Shown: positions 36,973-48,600 of the stretch, piece by piece | How positions within the stretch are numbered: position 1 is the first letter of the stretch | How the letters are laid out: each line of letters opens with the position of its first letter | Source of the DNA: Zoroaster sp. YZ-2022 | Taxonomy: Eukaryota; Echinodermata; Asteroidea; Forcipulatida; Zoroasteridae | DNA: 64,000 nt | Assembly (NCBI GenBank): GCA_029582265.1 | Contig: CM055831.1 | Coordinates: 29,822,189-29,886,188, forward strand | Reading direction: 5' to 3' | Program-made: the position numbers and the translations under genes | The notes under the pieces: model-generated | Told to the model about the DNA's origin: nothing | Databases searched by the model: none | What the model saw: only the letters and a program-made list of their open reading frames with translations

Positions 36973-37500
36973 AGCAACCCGCTCTATAACAACATTGACC
37001 CCATCTGGCCGCTGATTTTGGCGGGTAATGAATTCAGTAAGATGACCCTTTGCTCCAACCTCAAACACTCAGGGCAGACAATCTGACCACAGACAAAAGA
37101 GAGTCCGTAATTTGACCACAATGCTTTTTAATGATCTTATTTTAATAGCGGTCGTAACACCTCACCTTCAACCCGTGTTATCACTATGTTGTTACCATGG
37201 TTGTTACACACTCATCGTATCCCACTAACATTGACTTGATTGCAAACAGCCGGTTGATGACAAGAAGAAGTTAACAAAGACTTTCGCTTTTCTCCAACCC
37301 ATCGATAATTGATTCTTATGGGAGTTGACAGCAGATCAAAAAGGAAACCATTGAGGTGTTTAATCCACTTACTGCGCGTGTATGTTTTGGGCGAATCTTA
37401 ATTCATACTGAATTCAAGCTGAATTATTTTCTTTTGAACAACTAACTGGTAAACATGTGTCTTTGCCTTGAACCTTGAATAATGATATCCATATTAAAGG

Positions 37501-37876
37501 TAAGGCTGTGCGTTTTCGGTTATTTCAGGAACCGGATACCCGAAATTAGAAATCTTCGGATACCCGGGTACTCGTAAACAATTTTGTGAAAACACATAAA
37601 TACTCCCGAATGTATAAAATAGCCAATACGAACACAAGTTTCTCTTGTTTTATTAAAAGTCATAATAATTGTGGACTTACTGTAATAATTTCACACCTCT
37701 ATATTAAAAACGACTCGTAGCATCCCCATTCCATACACACATTTTGTTATTAACAAAAATCGGAGACTTCCATTTGTGTAGCATGTTCAGTCGCTAATTA
37801 CGGGTAATTGGAACCGAAAAATGGAACCGGGTAATGACAGTTTTGGTTGGTTATCTGGATATCTGACACAGCCCTA
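37501..37876 (-). mobile_element. hAT-like MITE, copy 4, reversed
   Basis: 376-bp reverse copy starting TAAGGCTGTGCGTTTTCGG and ending CTGACACAGCCCTA, flanked by ATTAAAGG (37493-37500) and ATTAAATG (37877-37884), 8 bp with one mismatch. Interior matches copy 1 at 13506. Confidence 0.92.
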
Positions 37877-38007
37877 ATTAAATGTTAGGTATAACATTTT
37901 TAACTCAGAAATGTTCCAATTAGGCATATAATGTGAAAATTACTTGGTGTGTTCCTTCCTCCATGGTATAGGCGGGCCTGAATATAGTATCAATCTTCAA
38001 TCTAAGA

Positions 38008-38445
38008 AAAATGAAATTATTAGATAGGGTGCAGAAGCGTATTGTTAATTGGATTGGTGATGAGTTGGGCTCGTCGTTACAATCACTTTCACACCGTAGG
38101 TCTGTTGCCACCCTTAGTTTGTTTTAGTAAATGTTCCACCGGTCTATCGGTTAGAGTGTTTGAGCGTGAAACTCAGCTTTCTGCCTCTTCTCACCCATAC
38201 ACCCTAGCTATACCTAAATGTAGAACAAAAAGCTACCGGTATACTAATAGCTTGTTCCCATGTGCAGCATCTCTTTGGAATTCCTTGCCTGGTGCATGTT
38301 TCCCTTCATCCTATGATCTATTCTGTTTCAAGAGGAATCTCAATTCCCTTATTCCCTTATCCAATATTTAATTTTAATTTTTCTTCTATTGTAGTCCTGT
38401 ACCTTGAGTGGCTTTTACCCTTATTCAGGTCAAATATGCATTAAA
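38008..38445 (+). pseudogene. C-terminal fragment of a non-LTR retrotransposon ORF2, frameshifted
   Basis: Two adjacent plus frames read as one family. The first (from about 38011, reading MKLLDRVQKRIV then LSHRRSVATLSLF) ends at a TAG at about 38125. The second (ending 38371) carries STGLSVRVFE, an RTKSYR-like patch, then LFPCAASLWNSLP and FCFKRNLNS. This order is typical of the tail of reverse transcriptase ORF2 in jockey/CR1-like non-LTR elements, which lies after the catalytic domain. An extra G near 38127 shifts the frame, so the copy is dead. A 3' tail follows, ending in an A-rich stretch near 38444. The catalytic part is absent (5' truncation). Clade assignment is uncertain. Confidence 0.8.
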
Positions 38446-39290
38446 AAAATAAGTAAATAGATACAACAAATATTTGAAAGAGTACTCATTCCTAAATTTC
38501 ACAATCTGAATACATTTCACTGTTTTTTTCGCTAATGACACAATGTAATGAACTGAAACTTTCACAGGTTGCTCGATCAAGCCAATTTATTATACACTTA
38601 TCTTAAAAAATACATAAAAAACATAAATGATCACAGCTTGACACAAAACTTACAATTGGTGTCAAGATGATGATGGTATCAAACATCCCTTGAAATAGTT
38701 CTGTCTCAGGTGTTATTGTTTAAGTAAAATGAGTGAGCTAAAAGGAATTTCCACGTTTTTTAGACAGAAATTCCACGTTGGAATGAATAAAAACAATCTG
38801 AATGCATTTTCATTTTTTTTCTCATTAAAGGCCCAATGGAATAAACTTTAAAAAAAACTTGATAGGCTGGTTTTTATACACATATTTTGATAAGTCTCAA
38901 CGTAACTATAAACATACCCATACAAACAGTTTTGCAAATTTTACCAATAATATTGTACCATTATAACTGTTCCATGCAGCGGCCATCTTGGATTTCTAAT
39001 GCACAAGTCTATGGAAATCAGAATGAAGCTCATATCCAAACTATAGACTGCTGCTTATTAAACTGTGATTTTCATAGTGTATTTTGATTGGTGGTCACGG
39101 AACCAGATAACCCCTTACCCCAGCCCCTGCTAAAACTTCAGCCCCTGATAAGGCCCTTATATGCAGTAGATGTCTGTTTCAAGAGCAAACACTGGCTTGA
39201 TACCCCCTCTCACACCCCTCCACCCATTCTGGTTACTCGCACGCCTATGAGAATGTTGAAACTTGTGAATGGTCTCTAAGAAGCATACAT
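38446..39290. other. Stretch with dispersed repeat pieces
   Basis: 38540-38815 contains GAAACTTTCACAGGTTG and ATCAAACATCCCTTGAAATA, words shared with many loci in the window. No gene supported. Confidence 0.45.
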
Positions 39291-39294
39291 ATTT

Positions 39295-39418
39295 TCTCCT
39301 GAAGACCACCAGAGCATACTGATCGAAACGTCGTGTTGTAACCAATTGGTTCTTTTCAGAACCACTTACTACTTAAAGGAGGATTTTACATGGTATCACA
39401 GCAAACAGGCTATACTTA
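39295..39418 (+). mobile_element. Penelope-like terminal sequence, solo copy
   Basis: CTCCTGAAGACC, AGAGCATACTGATCGAAACGT, GTTGTAACCAATTGGTTC, CAGAACCACTTACTACT and ACATGGTATCACAGC align in order with 63743-63856, with several changes. The stem that would form the hammerhead-like helix is disrupted here. Confidence 0.7.
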
Positions 39419-39447
39419 TACATATTTTAATTGTATTGTGTGTACAG

Positions 39448-39505
39448 ACTTGTACTCGATTACTTTTTCATGAGTGCAGAAAAATGTACTTGAATACGAG
39501 TACTG
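39448..39505. repeat. Short ACTCG-type repeat block
   Basis: ACTTGTACTCGATTAC and GAATACGAGTACTGC words, the same type as at 22719-23117. Confidence 0.5.
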
Positions 39506-40209
39506 CAACTCGGTCGGGGATGTGGGTGGGAGTGTTTCAGTGGTGTAAAGGGCTTATAACAAAAGGGAACAATGAGTCCTCGGTTGGCGGTTATTGTTAG
39601 CAAATGTCCTCAGTTGAAAAACGTGTACAAATCTGATGGGAGAAATTTCAAAAAGTTTAAGTCCAACAACAAAGACAACAAAAGAGGGGAACAATAGGAG
39701 GTCCTCGGGTTACGTCTTAGACAAGATTGTGTGTGTGTTTGTGTATGTGTGGAGACTGTATAGAATACATCACGTTAAAAGGAACTAATTCTGAATTATA
39801 AAAATAATCCTATGTAATCCTAGGATTTACGTTTGTAGTAGGACAAGGTATTCTTTTGTATGAGATGAAAGATTCTGAAAACAGCCGTTGATTTTATTTT
39901 TAAACCTGTCGGTAAGTGTCATCGACCGCACGTTGACCGAAAAGCTGACTAAAACTCAACGGTCAGTTTCAGAACCATAGTTCCAGGGTAACAGGCCAAA
40001 TTGTGGTGCCGCTAACCTAATTCCAAAGTTGTATTTCTACCGCTTCAAAAATGCAGTGTATTTGAGACAGACGTTTGTCATTAGGCTTTGGACATCTTCG
40101 TCGATTCCGGCCACACAAGTAGTATAACTAATCACTGATTCATCATACACATGGGGGTAACATCCAGGGGAGTATGGGGGTATGCATTCAGTTTGTCCAG
40201 GGGCGCTCC

Positions 40210-40630
40210 ATAGGACCACAGCCCTCTCTTTTTGACCCCTCCCCCCCCCCAACAAAAAAAAAAATAAAATAAAAAAAATGAAAAACGAAAAATGAAAAAA
40301 AAAACAAAAAAAAAACTAAACAATTAAAAAACTAAAAACCTAAAAACCTAAAAGCTAAAACAAACTGAAGCAAACTAAAACAAACTGAAGCAAACTAAAG
40401 CAAACTAAACCAAAACTAAACCAAAACTAAGCCAGTCTTTAAAAAACTAAAAAACTAAAAAAAAATTTAAAAAATAAAAAATAAAAAACCTAAAAGCTAA
40501 AACAAACTAAAACAAACTAAAACAAACTAAAGCAAACTGAAGCAAACTAAAGCAAACTGAAGCAAACTAAAGCAAACTGAAGCAAACTAAACCAAAACTA
40601 AACCAAAACTAAACCAAAACTAAGCCAGTC
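40210..40630. repeat. A-rich tract with ~10-bp CAAACTAAAG periodicity
   Basis: A poly-C tract is followed by A-rich DNA, then repeated CAAACTAAAG, CAAACTGAAG and CCAAAACTAA words at about 10-bp spacing. A longer duplication is visible because CCTAAAAGCTAAAACAAACT occurs near both 40348 and 40490, and AACTAAGCCAGTCTT occurs near both 40425 and 40617. Confidence 0.9.
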
Positions 40631-41929
40631 TTGACAGGGACAGTTGTTAGGATGCAGTACTGGGTTTAGGTGTGGTCATCGAAAGTGGAAATATTTAATC
40701 CTCCGCCCCTCCCCCAAACTTTGACATCAAATTTATGCCACTGCAATGAGCATAGAGCTTTTTTTTAGATAGCACATACATACATTCTAACTATTTGAAG
40801 AAAGATATACATTTAACACACAACCCGTGAAATGTTCAATACTATTACGCTGTATCGTTCACGAGAAAATAGTGAATCATGCATTCCTGATTTTTGTGTA
40901 TCAGTTTTGGAATTATTTGGAAATTACTGCATTTTTCAGAAACTCAGTTATTTCTAGCGAAGATTAATCAAAGCATCAGCCTCACTCTAAGTAAGTTTTA
41001 CATTAAAATCAACCCTTTGGTTATTTTAAATCCTAAAATTTATTTCAACTCTTTGAAATAATTTTCAAATTATTACTAGAAACTGTTGGAATCCGTTTGA
41101 ATAAATGTGAACAAGCAGGGACAATGCGACTGCAATAAATCCTTGATGAAAGTCCGAACACTTCCTTCAAAACGGACATACTTCATGAACGTGTAATATA
41201 TGTCCACCCATGTTGTCATTGCCGTGACAAAAATAGTAACCCTGACATTTTGTCGTGACCCCTGAGTGATTAAGACACAGTAACGCAACCCTGACAAATT
41301 GTCTCATTGACAGGATGTCGTGTAGAATCAAGCAAATTACCGATTCTTGATCAAAAGTTTTCTTGCTGTGAAGTTGGTAATTTGTGCAGTAGTTCATGTG
41401 CCCCAATCCGCTATACAGCATACACAGCAATATTGTGCGTACCTGTCTTCCATTCGTGTTGGTTGTCTTTTTGTTTACATCCCAAAGCCCGACCCGCAAC
41501 CCCTACATATTATAAACATATTCTTCCAAGACGTTCACCGCCCATATCCATAATCTACTCTGAATAGACCCAAAAAATTTCAAAACACTTTTCCTTGCCA
41601 TTAAATTAAACAATTTCTCGACCCGGTTACACTTGCGAAATGAATGTACACTGTGGTAATGTGTCAGGCGGTCAAGGGCAGTAAATCGTTATTAAAACGC
41701 TGCGGGAAACATGATGTTTTAATTGACTTTTATGTGGTTGGCTGCAGCCCTTGGAGATGTCGTCGAGGTTTATAATCAATAACATATGAATAGCAGGAAT
41801 GGATAATGGAAAAAGTGTCGAGGACACAATACTGATCCTCTTCCCTTTGTCTATACTGGGTCATCCAGACTATCATAGCCCTGACACGGGATTAACAGAC
41901 TTGGTATTTGCAAAACAAACCATCACTTC
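40631..41929. other. Stretch without a gene
   Basis: The CGTTCACGAGAAAATAGTGAA word near 40857 belongs to the dispersed repeat also seen at 20265, 34375 and 49000. Minus frames 41076-41297 and 41167-41499 and plus frames near 41307 overlap each other and lack motifs. Confidence 0.4.
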
Positions 41930-41934
41930 AATCC

Positions 41935-42606
41935 TCTCATTTATATAAATGTATCAATCAACTACCTGCGAAAGTTTCATCACCGTTTTGAGAAATGATG
42001 AAAACTGTTGTAATTTCGACATAACAATTAAACTAGTCTGAACGTTTAAGTGCTCAATAGGTGCTCACTAGGTGCAGAGAAAACGACGATAAACTGTCAC
42101 AATTTGTGTATGTTTTTTATTTATTTATTTGTGTTTTAAAGTTACCGGACGCATCATTTTATAATTTCGACATACAAATTCCTTTTTCTCTAAGGTAACC
42201 GGACTTCAGTTTGAGTATATTCTCAGGATGATTTATACTTGTACCAACTTTACACATAAGCTTGGGCGACAACACGATAATATTGAATATCGCGATAAAA
42301 AAACCGCCATTGTAAGTCAGAAATTACATGGAAACAAAATTAGGACAGTCTTTGCAGCTTTTGGAAGTGAGAAACAAAAGCGAACTACTTCAGAAGTACA
42401 TACACATTATGCAAATGAATTTGTGATTTATTGTGATGCTTGTAGAGGGCTATATACCTGTGGTTATCGGCTCTAAAGCAATCATGCAGGAATGAAATGT
42501 TTACCGATATATCGTGGATGAAAAAAAAATCGATATCACCCAATCTTACTTTACACTAAACACACTTTTAGATAATAATTTGTTAATATGATAATTTGAA
42601 AATGTT
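41935..42606 (-). mobile_element. Reverse TTAA-family element carrying a nested MITE
   Basis: GCGAAAGTTTCATCACCG, TTTTTCTCTAAGGTAACC, CTCAGGATGATTTATACTTG and ACCAACTTTACAC match the reversed family, then the MITE at 42256-42547 intervenes. After it, ACTTTACACTAAACACAC and AATGTTGTACAAC continue the host element. Confidence 0.65.
42256..42547 (+). mobile_element. CGATAT-type MITE, copy 1, 9-bp duplication
   Basis: 292-bp element whose ends are near AAGCTTGGGCGACA and, reverse complement, AAGATTGGGTGATATCG. It is flanked by ACTTTACAC at 42247-42255 and 42548-42556. Interior closely matches the copy at 55370-55731 (GAAACAAAAGCGAACTAC, TATACCTGTGGTTATCGG, GATATATCGTGGATG). No transposase. Confidence 0.9.
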
Positions 42607-43044
42607 GTACAACTCCATTCTATGATCATGTTTACTTTCTTTGAATCAATACATTCACCAACCAACATTTGACAGTGTCAGTTTATTATTACCAAACATT
42701 AATTGTTCACGAGTAAAAGGTAAAAATGTGGAATTTTTGAAGGAGAATACTCAAACTGGAAATTATATTCATATTTTCTTAGAAACTGCAGCAGCTCAGG
42801 AAACATGATTTCTAAAAGATTAATACCCCATCATTCGCTTTACGCTAAGTAAGTTGTACATTAAAATTCGACCATTTGTTTTTGCATTACCGTCCTTTTA
42901 CATTTAAATGTTGTTTGTTACTGAGCTCAGATTTAATATAAAAAATATTAACGGGCTGTAAGCTATTGTTGTACACCCTAACAATAGCATTAAGCTAAGT
43001 CATTGTTAATGACTGTTTCTAAAAGTATGTTTGCTTTCTTGGAA

Positions 43045-43265
43045 TTAAAGGGACAATATCCTCACGATCAGAGCAGACTTTCAACAGGGCATGGAATCGG
43101 TGTCCTAGTTTAAGATGAACACAGTGACTGAATATTACTGGCTCATTTATACAGCAGCAACGGTAATATGACCTTATCATGTGGGGTATTATTTTCAGTC
43201 ACTAGGTTAATCTAAAAGTAGCACTCCGATTCCATGCCCTGTTAGTGACGATATTGTCCCTTTAA
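43045..43265 (+). mobile_element. TTAA-ended GGGACAGTATCG MITE, full length
   Basis: 221 bp from TTAAAGGGACAATATCCTCA to GACGATATTGTCCCTTTAA. It contains the full centre CAGCAACGGTAATATGACC and ATCATGTGGGGTATTATTTT. Serves as the reference for the interrupted copy at 14155. Confidence 0.95.
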
Positions 43266-43416
43266 GATAAACATTAAACAACCAAACTGTGAAAGTTTCA
43301 GCTTATTAAGTTGTAGAAAATTTATAGAGAAAATATATTATTAAGGCAAACACGAACTTAGTATTTATTCTATCAGGAACATTTTATTTGTACGAAGTGA
43401 ATTACATTTCAGACTC

Positions 43417-43756
43417 GTGCTGGACGAGTAGTGCGATTACTCGAGTAATCGCGAGTAGTAATCGTTAATCGTACTCGTACTCATATCTTTTTACTACTCG
43501 ATTGATCGAGCTGATGCGATTACCTCAAAAGTACTCGCGAGTAGTAACACATTTACGAGGAACGACTGATTCTTTAGTCATTGTTTATTTATTAAACATA
43601 CAAAATCTGAAATAATATCTGATGTTTTCAGAATAATTATCATAAAATATTATAATGTAATGTTAAAAATGCGGTCAGTACTTCTGATTAATCGAGTACT
43701 CGCTAGTAATTGATGTGCGATTACTCGAGTAGTGAATTTTACTAATCGCCCAGCAC
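43417..43756 (+). mobile_element. hAT-like MITE with ACTCGAGTAATCG interior, copy 2
   Basis: 340-bp element with ends GTGCTGGACGAGTAGTGCGA and ACTAATCGCCCAGCAC, colinear with 26730-27074. Flanks TTTCAGAC (left) and TTTCAGCC (right, just after CAGCACGA) look like an 8-bp duplication with one mismatch, as expected for hAT. Confidence 0.85.
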
Positions 43757-44882
43757 GATTTCAGCCATAAATTATTGGGCATAATATTTGAATATTCTTT
43801 ACAATAAAAAAAATAGTATTTTAGCCAAAAATAGGCTCTTCAACTTGTCAAGTTAGACACCATCATCAACTGTACTTTACTGTTTAGACAAAACGTTGAG
43901 CATTTATTTCTTTTGAAAAATAAAATACCATGACCTTTCCTTTAAGATTAATTGAAAAAAGAAAGGTGAGAAATAAAATAGTTTTAATCGGATATACCGG
44001 ACATTAGATCTAAAATTGTATCAAGGAAGTGCTGGCTGTAATTATCTGAAAGGTCAAGTACTGGCATTTGAGTAATAATTCCATTGGGTCAGTTTCCGGA
44101 CACTTTGAAAACTAGGCCAAATGAATAAGATATATCGGTTTGTTACAAGACCAAGGACTAATGTTTGTCAGGGGACACTGTCTCCTTCACCGACCAATGT
44201 ATTATTTATTTGACACAAATTCAGATAAAGATTCTCTTTCAATTTGTATGAGATATTCCAGATGGGAGGATACTGATATAGGTTAGACAATGTTATGGCA
44301 TTCTATGACTGACTGCACAAATGTTGCGTTCTTATGACCAGCATTTTATTTCAAGGTGAATCGGTCAGTCGTTTATTTTGTTTACACTGATCCAATTCAG
44401 TGGTATAAGAGACCCGTTTTTTCACTCGAATGTGGTTAACCAAATGAGTTACTGTTTTAATGAATATAAAAAGCTAACGCATATTGTGACATTATAGTTA
44501 ATGTTTTCGTTCTAGGATATGAAATAAATAAATTTAAACTCATTTGTTTGCCATCAGTGAACATTTTTTGGTAGAAATTGTTTCGTGGGTTACTTTTAAA
44601 AATAAATAAATAAATAAATCATCACCCATCCCTTAACAAATTTCTGGCTACGCGCCTGAAGCAAAGTGATTGATTTATTGAACGGTGGTTGTAGAGTTTA
44701 AGGTTGGTTGCTCCTCAATACTCGATCAGTCCTTAATTTCGACAGCCCTTTTGCCTGTTCGACAGAGCCCACAAGTCCTCAGATCTGTTGTACCGTTTTC
44801 CGTAACAACGGATTGTGGGAATATAGGCTCATTTGCCCGTGTTGGGATAATAATTGATGGCCTGAAACCTACCATTCAATAA
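43757..44882. other. AT-rich stretch without a gene
   Basis: No recognisable coding exon, RNA or complete transposon. Confidence 0.4.
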
Positions 44883-45190
44883 TACCTAACATCTATACTT
44901 GGTTGTAAGATTGTAATAATACCAAACATCCAGAGAAGTTATGTCGTCTGACTTGTTGTCATTTTGGAGAAATGGAACACGGGCCTTGATCCATTTCCAC
45001 ATTTAAAGGGAAAGTATAACTGTGCTAATTACCAATTTCATAAAATTGCTTACCAGAAAAATTTGCTTAGCTGATTTCTTTGGTTACCAGCCAAACTTTC
45101 ATACAAAATGTATGCATTTTTACTGGTAGACTGTTTTTGAATGCTTAGCAAAATTATCTGCTTAGCAGCTCGATGAAATTGGCCCCGGGT
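44883..45190 (+). repeat. ~310-bp dispersed repeat, copy 1
   Basis: Direct repeat of 58300-58632. Shared words are CCTAACATCTATACTTGGTTG, GGAACACGGGCCTTGATCCA, TTAAAGGGAAAGTATAACTG, TTTGCTTAGC and GCTTAGCAGCTC with GAAATTGG. The right end AAATTGGCCCC belongs to a family also seen at 46199 and 58235. Probably a composite of a TTAA element and another MITE. Confidence 0.85.
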
Positions 45191-45198
45191 TACAATAT

Positions 45199-45590
45199 TG
45201 GCTGTGTTGGATACCCGGATACCCGACTGAAACTGTCATTACCCGCTTCCATTTTTGGTTCCAATTACCCGTGAACGGCCTTTGGAACTTTTAATGAACA
45301 TTCAAGACACACAAAATTAATGGAAGTCTCTGATTTGTTGTTAACAATTTTTGTATGGGGGGAATGGGGATGCTACGAGTCATTTCTAATATAGAGGCGG
45401 GAAATTATTACAGTAAGTCCACATTTATTATGAGTCAGTCTAATAAAACAAGAAGTTGTGTTCATATTGGTTATTTTATACATTCAGGAGTATTTATGGG
45501 TTTTTATAAAATTTATTACGGGTACCCGGGTATCCGAAGTTTTCGGGTATCCATTTCCCAAAGTAACCGTTTTCGGTTATTTTGTATACC
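45199..45590 (+). mobile_element. hAT-like MITE, copy 5, right end damaged
   Basis: Begins TTGGCTGTGTTGGATACCCG and shares the interior AGGCGGGAAATTATTACAG with copy 1. The right end is altered (GTAACCGTTTTCGGTTATT), so it lacks the AACGCACAGCCC terminus. No target duplication found. Confidence 0.8.
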
Positions 45591-45593
45591 CGA

Positions 45594-45829
45594 GACATTG
45601 GTTGGTTTCTGTACATATCTCTTGATTCTTATCAAGTATGGATGCATTTACAGACATTGGTTGGTTACTGTACATATCTCTTGATTCTTATCAAGTATGG
45701 ATGCATTTACAGACATTGGTTGGTTTCTGTACATATCTCTTGATTCTTATAAAGTATGGATGCATTTACAGACATTGGTTGGTTTCTGTACATATCTCTT
45801 GATTCTTATAAAGTTTGGATGCATTTACA
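45594..45829. repeat. 59-bp tandem repeat, four copies
   Basis: Unit starts GACATTGGTTGGTTTCTGTA, at 45594, 45653, 45712 and 45771. Nearly identical copies. It begins at the damaged right edge of the hAT-like MITE copy 5. Confidence 0.97.
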
Positions 45830-46198
45830 TAGTGCTATAATTCCTAATTGTCCATGTCTGTTGTAATTGTTCCACATCGATTATTTATACCGTCCAAACA
45901 TTTTTTTTTAAATTCAGAGCCGTCTCCATCAAACTTAACAAAACATTTGTTAATTATTATGTCTGAAGTATTAGGCGCCAACAACCGTGGTCAACCAACC
46001 GTTAGGAACAACAATATCAGTAGGATTCATATTCTTGACTGCTGACAATTGATGGCGTGCTCATTGTTCAATCAGCATGTTTGGAGCCAGCAGTTTTTAT
46101 GAACCACGCCAGAATATCATGCATGGGTTGATTTGGTTTAAATACTGCTAATAATAATAACATAAAAATAAAAACATCAGACAATGTAGGCCTAGTTA

Positions 46199-46275
46199 CC
46201 AGGGCCCAATTTCATAGAGCTACTAAGCAGAAAATCTTGCTTAACAAATTGATCAGCTAAGCAAGATGTAACTGA
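46199..46275. mobile_element. Fragment of GGGCCCAATTTCATAGAGCT repeat
   Basis: Starts AGGGCCCAATTTCATAGAGC and carries several TAAGCA/GCTTA words, the inverted form of the ends at 45150-45187 and 58600-58632. Confidence 0.6.
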
Positions 46276-46378
46276 GAACCTGCCAGAAGTGATACACATA
46301 AAATAACAAATGACAATATTTAAAATGAACAGAACAAAGAGTTAGAACGTTGGAAACAAGGACCTCAGTGGTGTTATA

Positions 46379-46470
46379 TGACGTCATCAGCAGATCGATA
46401 AGAAGCATGCAGACGGAATAACAAAAATACAGTATAAATCCCTGCGCTGCCTATGACGTATACAGCAATC
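46379..46470 (+). promoter_or_regulatory. Possible core promoter with CRE and TATA-like words
   Basis: TGACGTCA at 46379-46386, a TATAAAT word near 46433, and a second TGACGTA word near 46453. A 144-codon frame begins 46641 but shows no recognised family, and ends at the start of a MITE (47072). Promoter function is a weak inference. The alternative is chance in AT-rich DNA. Confidence 0.2.
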
Positions 46471-46640
46471 GCCGACCCTTTTTATTCATTGGTGAAAAAC
46501 AGCGACAACAAACAATATATGTTTGGGCAAAACAAAGTAAGCCTACGTAGAAGGGTATCTCAACACCCCCAATCAGTATCAATCTACCACAGCACGATTC
46601 ATTTCAGGTAACCTTTAAGAATTCGTCACCGAACACTGGA

Positions 46641-47075
46641 GTGAATAAGGTGGTCATTGGTAAGACCATGATAAGACAGACTTTCCCTCGGCACTCATCC
46701 GAGCTTCTTTGTTGCATCCGTGCAATCGAACAGATTATAAATTGTTTGTTGTCATTCTATGCCTATTATCAGTACAACTGCTTTATCGTCCAAAGATTAG
46801 GTCAAGCTGACAGAGTTTTCAGTACCATGTTTCGTGTTCAAACTTGCAGGCGCGTTCAAACAACAACGAAAATGTCATCGGAACTTTGCGATAACTACAG
46901 CAGCAAATACGGTTTAATAGAGTATGTTTTATTTTGCCATAGCAGTCAAGTAGTCACAAAGGGAGGTCATAAAGTGCATTTTAACCTTCAGATTGTTTAT
47001 CTCCCGTTATTATGTTATCAATGTATCAAGTGTACACAACATAATAATAGGATCCTTTTTTCAATAACACATTAA
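46641..47075 (+). other. 144-codon open frame of unknown standing
   Basis: Cys-rich translation with no signal peptide, domain or motif that I recognise. Its stop lies in the TTAA at the start of the adjoining MITE, so the end is set by the transposon. It may be a chance frame. There is no support from codon use that I can judge. Confidence 0.15.
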
Positions 47076-47410
47076 AGGGAAGGTACAACATTGTTAAATA
47101 CCAGATTATCAAAGTAACACATTATTACATATAAAACTTATACTTGGTGTAATGGTGATACGTGTATCAATCCTCCTGAGAAATGATTCCGTCTTAGAGA
47201 AACAAGTAAAACAGATTTACAAAAAGTTGCTGTCTGGAAACTTTGTGTTAAACATCAAAACATACAAAAACACTGAACAAGTTTTCCGCTATTTCCTCAA
47301 ACACGTGAGCAACTATTGTGATGGAACTTTCATAGGTTAGTTTTATGATAGATTTCTTGAAAAATTTATGTATATTTCCAAATGCCAATGTTCTTCTACC
47401 TTTCCTTTAA
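47072..47410 (+). mobile_element. TTAA-ended GGTACAACATT MITE, reference copy
   Basis: 339 bp from TTAAAGGGAAGGTACAACAT to CTACCTTTCCTTTAA. Internal landmarks are ACTTGGTGTAATGG, ATCAATCCTCCTGAGAAATG, TCTTAGAGAAAC and GAGCAACTATTGTGATGGAA. Its first 20 bases match the core of the 79-81-bp satellite unit at 51185-54775. Confidence 0.8.
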
Positions 47411-48150
47411 ATAACTCTGAGATTTCTAATTATTTGTGTTTATTTGTGTACTTTGGATTCTAAATGTGCGTTTTATTTGGTGTATCCCTAACCGTGCACA
47501 ATATTGACGATGAGTCATTACGTACACAAACATGATTCAACGAAAGAGTAATGGAATAATAATTCCCTGGGGTTAAACCAACTGTTAATCCCACAGACAT
47601 TGTACTGTTGGTTTTTACCTGAGTGTTCAAAACAAAAGTATTGTTATCTATTATACGATTCTGTGTAAAACAGCTGAGGGCAGACCCCCTTTTCAACAAC
47701 TTTTGCTGGAAATGGATCATCGCCTCACTTTGTGAAAAAGTACAAAGGGGTAATGTTCACATACGGCTGTTTTATGTTTTAAAAGGGAAGGTGCAACATT
47801 AGTATTTGCCACATTATCAACTTCACAGACGAAGTTATTATCTGAAAACTTACTTGATGAGAATAGGCAATTGATGATATACCCTAATGATTAAATGATT
47901 GATGTGTAGTTGGTACACGTATTAATCATTAATCGTATTAATCATTCATAAGAAATTATTTCGTCCGATGATGGTATGAATCTTCCCTAGAAATGATCAA
48001 TAATGGGGAAGCTGTGTAAGCTAAGTTTTTCAAAAAGTGAAATAATTTCTACTTCGAATTTAGGAAATAGTACTCTTTCCTAAATTCCAAAAAAAAATTA
48101 TACATAAAATATGTTATTTTCTCATTAACGACAAATTGACAATTACAAAT

Positions 48151-48372
48151 TTAAAGGGGCAGTATCGTCATGATCAGAGTAGACTTTCCACAGGGTATGG
48201 AATCGGTGTCCTATTAAGATGAACGCAGTGGCTGAAAATTACTGGCTCATGTATGCAGCAGCAACGGTAATATGACCTTATCATGTGGGGTATTATTTTC
48301 AGTCACTGAGTTAATCTAAAACTAGCACTCCGATTTCATGCCCTGTTGATCGTGACGATACTGCCCCTTTAA
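48151..48372 (+). mobile_element. TTAA-ended GGGACAGTATCG MITE, full length
   Basis: 222 bp from TTAAAGGGGCAGTATCGTCA to GACGATACTGCCCCTTTAA, with an extra matching T and A just outside. Colinear with 43045-43265. Confidence 0.95.
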
Positions 48373-48419
48373 ACTAAAATCACATTGGCATTATAATGTC
48401 TAGATTCCAATAACGTATT

Positions 48420-48600
48420 ACGCAAATAACAAACTCTAATGGAAGCAGTTTTGTTCACATTACCAAAATGGTGTACTTTCCCTGGCTATTTTAATACCCA
48501 ATGTAGGCTATATCTTCTTTCACAGAAAGTAAGCAAACTCGTAAGCAGTTTTGTCAACATTACCAAATGTTACAACTCTGTTCCTTCAGAACGGTCGTAA
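48420..48600 (-). repeat. Two diverged, non-arrayed units of the large satellite
   Basis: GGAAGCAGTTTTGTTCACAT with GGTGTACTTTCCCT, and then AAGTAAGCAAACTCGTAAGC, AGTTTTGTCAACATTACC and ATGTTACAACTC, match the reverse complement of the 79-81-bp unit. These look like older relatives of the arrays at 51185 and 60255. Confidence 0.65.
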
